This document shows positions 59,901-64,000 of a DNA stretch of 64,000 nt, in pieces. The stretch spans positions 124,001 to 188,000 of the forward strand of contig JAVXUO010002708.1 of assembly GCA_033065855.1 (NCBI GenBank). Reading direction: 5' to 3'. Each line of letters starts with the position of its first letter. The stretch's first letter is position 1. A program made the position numbers and the translations under genes. This DNA is from Escallonia rubra (lineage: Eukaryota; Streptophyta; Magnoliopsida; Escalloniales; Escalloniaceae). The notes under the pieces were generated by a model. That model did no database searches and was not told where the DNA came from. It worked only from the letters and a program-made list of their open reading frames with translations.

Positions 59901-61605
59901 CTGGACGCCACAGTTTAATAATTTTCATGAAAAGTTTGGGTGCCAAACGAAGTGAGAGGGTATAATTAAACATTCTCTAGTGAAGTATTCTCCGTAGCTT
60001 TTACCCTTAAATAGCAACCACTTCATGAAATATTCTATACTTACCCTTCACTCTTGATTCTTCATAACTTTGTGTCGAGAAAAGGAATTAACACCACAAA
60101 AAAGGTATTGTTTTGTACTTGAAAGGGAAGTATAAACGTTATGTACAAAAGTGTTGTTTTGTAATTGAATGTGACAACTCTATTCCACATCAAAATATCA
60201 TTTTGTATTCGTAAGCAGAAGGTGATTATGTAACGTTTGTTAGTTGAGAAAAGAAGGCATTAAAACCCAACATCAACTTCAACTTTTAACCTATATCGCA
60301 AGTAAAAGCGAAGCAAACTCCTAAAGTTACTCCATAACTATGATTTTACATGGTGATTATGGTATTATGTTACGTTGGAGTGGATGTCTCTCAGTTTAGC
60401 TTGTAATTATGGAAAACCTATTAATTTAGATTATAGCATATTGGCCAAAACCAGAGGGCTGAACTCCAAATCATAGGCGTAGGATGTACAATGGAGATAA
60501 TTTCCGCCCTAGGAGATCTCTGTGAAGGTTCTCCCCAAGAAAGGCTCACGCCAGTTTATTTTTGCGATGACTTGCTCCAAGGCAATCCAAACCATGAAAA
60601 CATACATCATGATGTAGTATTTACCTTTGGAAAAGCAATAGAAGGGCTCACTTGAACGAGCTACAAGCTCATACGAGCTAATGTTGTGCCTCTAGCGAAA
60701 GGCGTATCTGTAGGAGCTCAATAAGATCCCAAGCCTCTCGCCATGATAGCCATGACTCTGACTCTGAAGACACCAAATAAAGAGCTCATCATGGTCACCC
60801 TTAGTACGAGGAAAAGACTACGACCTGAGTACCCAATAGTATGGCTTGTACGGAAGAGTTAGAAGAGCCTACCAAGGGGGTATTGATGACACTCATCGTC
60901 GTTAGAACAATCTGGATCTAAGAAAACAACAAATTTCGCATAGGTTCATAAGGAACGATAAAAGGTACGTTGTCACGACCTCCTTAAAGATGCAAATATG
61001 TGTTATATATGACGAATCCATGCATCGTGATGAGCACTTCTCTAGATTTATGGGCAACATGCTATTACACCAGGTCGCAAATGCTTTCAAGTGCCGCGCA
61101 TTTCTTGCTACTATATAAAATGATGCGCCCACATGGTTTCAACTTCTCCCGACTTACTTTATCAACAACTGTAATCAGTTCGCGCAGATATTCAAATCAT
61201 ATCTCATGAGTAGTAGGTCTCGTCGGCGAATCCCCCCTCCGCCTCTTTGATGCACATTGTGAGCGGGAGAATATATGAGACCTTAAAGAGCGATGCACAT
61301 TGTGAGCGGGAGAATATATGAGACCTTAAAGAGCTTACCTAAGATGCTTTATTGAGGAGAACTTGTCGAGTAGGGGCTTAGATCAGAGCGTGGCCTTGGC
61401 AATGGTCATGGAAGTAGTCCGTCAATCCTAACCCCAATTTAGGTTGAATTGTATATCCCAACAGAGACGACCATAATAAGCTCACAAGCAAAGTGCGTGA
61501 AAGGGAAAAACCAAAATGTAGTCAAATCCTCTAAAAAATCTTGAAGGAGAGGACAATCATCTGAAAAAGTCGGGAGACTTGAAGAATTACCCCCTCCAGT
61601 TAGTA
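59901..61605. other. Intergenic, nothing recognised
   Basis: Apart from the perfect 43-bp duplication at 61249-61334, no structure or gene is evident. Confidence 0.45.
61249..61334. repeat. Perfect 43-bp tandem duplication
   Basis: The unit starting GATGCACATTGTGAGCGGG occurs twice in a row (61249-61291, 61292-61334) without a mismatch. Confidence 0.95.
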
Positions 61606-61917
61606 GCCGTATGTTTACAATATTCGTTTTCTGTTTTTAGCAATGATGATGAAAAATATTCTTTTTTTGTGTACTTTTACCATTTTCTGTTTTCGTTTTG
61701 GATAAAATTACTCAAATAGTAACAAAAAACTGAAAACACCTAAAAGGTGTTTTCAGCTTTTTTCACTCAAACTTAACCCAATATAAGAAAAAATAGCTAA
61801 ATTTTTTTTTGTGAAAAAATGATAAAAGTACAGAAACGAACTTTCAAACAAAATATAAAAATCATAAAAATGAAAACAGAAAATGAAAACAGAAAATAAA
61901 TATGGTAAGCGTACGGG
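61606..61917. mobile_element. Fold-back MITE
   Basis: The left end CCGTATGTTTACAATATTCG pairs with the right end read on the reverse strand, CCGTACGCTTACCATATTTA, both followed by TTTTCTGTTTT. At the centre, CTGAAAACACC and GGTGTTTTCAG form an inverted repeat around AAAA, so much of the 310 bp can fold on itself. No coding sequence; superfamily not assigned. Confidence 0.65.
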
Positions 61918-63119
61918 CCCAAGTTTAAAACTTCCAAAATCATATCCAATAATAGCCTACCTCCATAGCTTAAGCTACTAATTTCTGAACCCAATAAAAA
62001 GAACACTCATAACTGGTGTCTTCCCGTGTGACCATGGTCACAATAAGACTAAGTCTTTGCTCCTCCTTTAGTAAAGTTTCACCAATGACATCTAAACAAG
62101 ATCTTATCACCTTGAAAGGCTCAACGGTAACCTACTCTTTCCATTTTGAATTCTAAGACCTCCAAAGGTACCATTTGTACATTTTACTTTTCTAAAAGGC
62201 ATTGTACTCCTTTTAACATCAATAGAAGTTAATCCTTTCTTAATTTTACTCCTTTCATGCTTGTAGTATCGTACTTAATACTCAACCCTACTCCTAACCA
62301 TCCAAACAAGGTACACATCGTTGTGTCTAGCACGGACCAACAATGGTGGTGGAGTGCTCCATCCTTCGTGGTATTTCGACCTTTAAGGAAGCACAACTAG
62401 GCTTGGATCTGTCTATAGACCTTAAGTGGACATTGATGACATCACGTTTGATTAGCCAGGACATAGTCACACCCTAGTCCTTTAGAAGCACTCACTGGAA
62501 CCTAAGCATTACTGCTCTGCCAAGTTAGATGGAACCCGTCACCTCCAACTTGATCCAATGTGAAGTAGTATTGGCTAACCGCACTTAAGCGAGAGAGAAC
62601 AAGGGGTGTTTTCACTTATCTCGATGATTCCTTTAAGCACTGAGGTTAAGGACAGGCTTGGTTAGTGTCCTTCCGAGCATCAGCACTTTAATTCCCAAGG
62701 CTTCAGTTGAACCCATTATGTCTATCCTAAGTGACTGACAAGTCACAATCAACATCAAGTTCTGAGCATCTACCCTCAAGTAGCTTGAGTCAGGTAGTAC
62801 GGATTATCAAAAGCGATTCACCCACTGACTAGCTCGTGTGGGGTCTTTAAGTGGTCTCCCCGGTGATTACTTTTCTTGGTGGATTAAAGAAGAATGTAAG
62901 TTCACATAAACCCTAAGTGATCCGGCCTTGGGGTAGGTATCTAACACATAGGGCTTAAACACCATGCTAACGCTAACACATAGGGCTTAAGCCATGAGGG
63001 AATTGCTCAACTCTGTGAAAAGTAGTCACCTTATTTCACTTATTCAAGAACCTTAAGAGAGTTCAGGACATGCAACATTCTATCCCTTCACTTTCATCCT
63101 TCCCGCTCGTAGTCCAAGG
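61918..63119. other. Intergenic, nothing recognised
   Basis: A short direct repeat (CTAACACATAGGGCTTAA at about 62941 and 62972) is the only structure seen. Confidence 0.45.
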
Positions 63120-63129
63120 AAACCCTATT

Positions 63130-63361
63130 TTTAGGAAGGATTACAACAAAGAGGGTAATCCACAATTTCTAAATCGAGTCAAAAATATATTCGATTTCGA
63201 GATAGCATAGGAAAATAAAATATATAAAAACAAAAAGAAAGGGGAGCGAACTGATACAAAAAGAACTCTGTTCGATTTTTTAGTCTATCTATAAGAGGAG
63301 ATCATATGAAAAATGTAACCGATTCTTTCGTTTCTTTGGGCCACTGGCCATCCGCCGGGAG
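63130..63361 (+). other. atpF: Plastid DNA insertion (NUPT) with start of atpF
   Basis: From ATG at 63306 the frame reads MKNVTDSFVSLGHWPSAG, the start of chloroplast atpF, the CF0 subunit I (b) of the plastid ATP synthase, preceded by a Shine-Dalgarno-like GAGGAG. The sequence before it, about 63130-63300, looks like the AT-rich plastid spacer upstream of atpF (ATCTATAAGAGGAGATCAT). After the 18th codon the sequence switches abruptly to unrelated DNA (GAAACATATATAG), so the copy ends in exon 1. A nuclear insertion with no function expected. The left boundary is approximate. Confidence 0.85.
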
Positions 63362-63382
63362 AAACATATATAGTATAAAATC

Positions 63383-64000
63383 GGGTTAAATATACTTAAG
63401 TACCTCAAGAGTATTATGCAGAAATCTTACTTGACGGTGCATTATTTCAATTTTTACACGTTTGGGTTTGGAATTTTAATTTTGCCATTAGTAAGGATTT
63501 CGGTCCTAATCCGTAACTTTGTTCCTAAACCGTCAAGGTAAAAAAACGTCAGTTTACTTGTAATTATGGCAAAAAAACCCAACTTTCTGCCCCCTCCACA
63601 ACCGGCTATTGGCCCCTTCCTGCCAACAGGCCATCGCCCACTTTCGTAGTCACCAACCCAATACTGACACTCAACCCACCAAACCCAACCTCACTGCCAA
63701 CCAAACACAACACTGCCACCACCGCGACACACACACAGAACACACCCATTCATCCCCTCCCCCCCCCCCCCACCCAAACACGACACACAAAGACTCACAA
63801 ACACATACAACATAAGAGAACAACACATGTTCGCCCTTTTTCTCCCCCCACCCCATTGCCCATCGGCCATCACTCATCCCCCTCCTACCCCCACCCACCA
63901 TGATCTTACCACCCTTCCACCACTGCACTAACTACAGGGAGACATACACACACACACACACACGAAAGTACAAAGACTAACAAACAGGCAGCGATTCAAA
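63383..64000 (+). mobile_element. Mutator-like element, left part, runs off the window
   Basis: Begins GGGTTAAATATACTTAAGTA and continues with CAGAAATCTTACTTGACGG and TTTACACGTTTGGG, the same style as the other GC-skewed elements, followed by a C-rich interior (poly-C at 63760-63771, CCACCC and ACAC runs). The right end and target duplication lie beyond the window. Confidence 0.55.

Noticed and set aside
63306-63361. A nuclear gene for a mitochondrial or plastid ATP synthase subunit
   Set aside because: Only 18 codons follow the ATG, without a transit peptide, and the leader is of plastid type.

Overview
The window is nuclear DNA of a flowering plant, most likely a eudicot. It is AT-rich, its genes carry introns, and it holds plant-specific families: a type-A cytokinin response regulator, GDSL lipase/esterase copies, and B3, plant mobile domain, PPR and F-box sequences. 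It also has CACTA, Mutator-like, hAT, copia and LINE elements and a scrap of plastid DNA. The only host gene in its normal place that looks whole is the response regulator on the minus strand at 49016-50470. Almost everything else is transposon or pseudogene.

Layout. 1-2591: the 3' part of a GDSL lipase pseudogene whose exons 3 and 4 are duplicated in tandem, with a hAT-type MITE in its last intron. 2916-6457: a deleted CACTA transposon. 10200-10890: copy A of an unnamed dispersed repeat (called R here), then a decayed hAT transposase. 13282-15363: a complete-length but broken GDSL lipase, followed by a 5' copia fragment (15678-17905). 19311-20786: a Mutator-like element with a perfect 9-bp target duplication.

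21858-41310 is copy B of repeat R, swollen from about 0.7 kb to over 19 kb by four insertions whose ends can be placed. They are an 11-kb Mutator-like element (MULE, 22064-33080), a Pack-MULE with the same terminal repeats (33091-35476), a hAT-type MITE (35731-36526) and an LTR element of about 4.6 kb (36594-41154). The 11-kb MULE is the most notable object. It has a FAR1-type transposase gene (broken), an uninterrupted two-exon B3-domain gene, two related small coiled-coil ORFs in opposite orientation, and a reverse-strand gene joining a plant mobile domain to a ULP1-like cysteine protease. A short palindrome (core TCCGCTATA..TATAGCGGA) recurs dozens of times, including a 13-unit array. The Pack-MULE beside it carries pieces of a PPR gene and an F-box gene in convergent orientation.

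41311-64000: LINE fragments (43300-43912 and 53060-54452, the latter with a poly-A tail), further GC-skewed Mutator-like elements (43983-45348, 47180-48515, and one starting at 63383 and running off the window), the response regulator, a fold-back MITE (61606-61917), and a plastid DNA insertion ending 18 codons into atpF (63361). About 54.5-59.6 kb and 62.0-63.1 kb hold nothing recognisable.

All calls come from reading the sequence by eye. Family names rest on remembered motifs, not on a database search.
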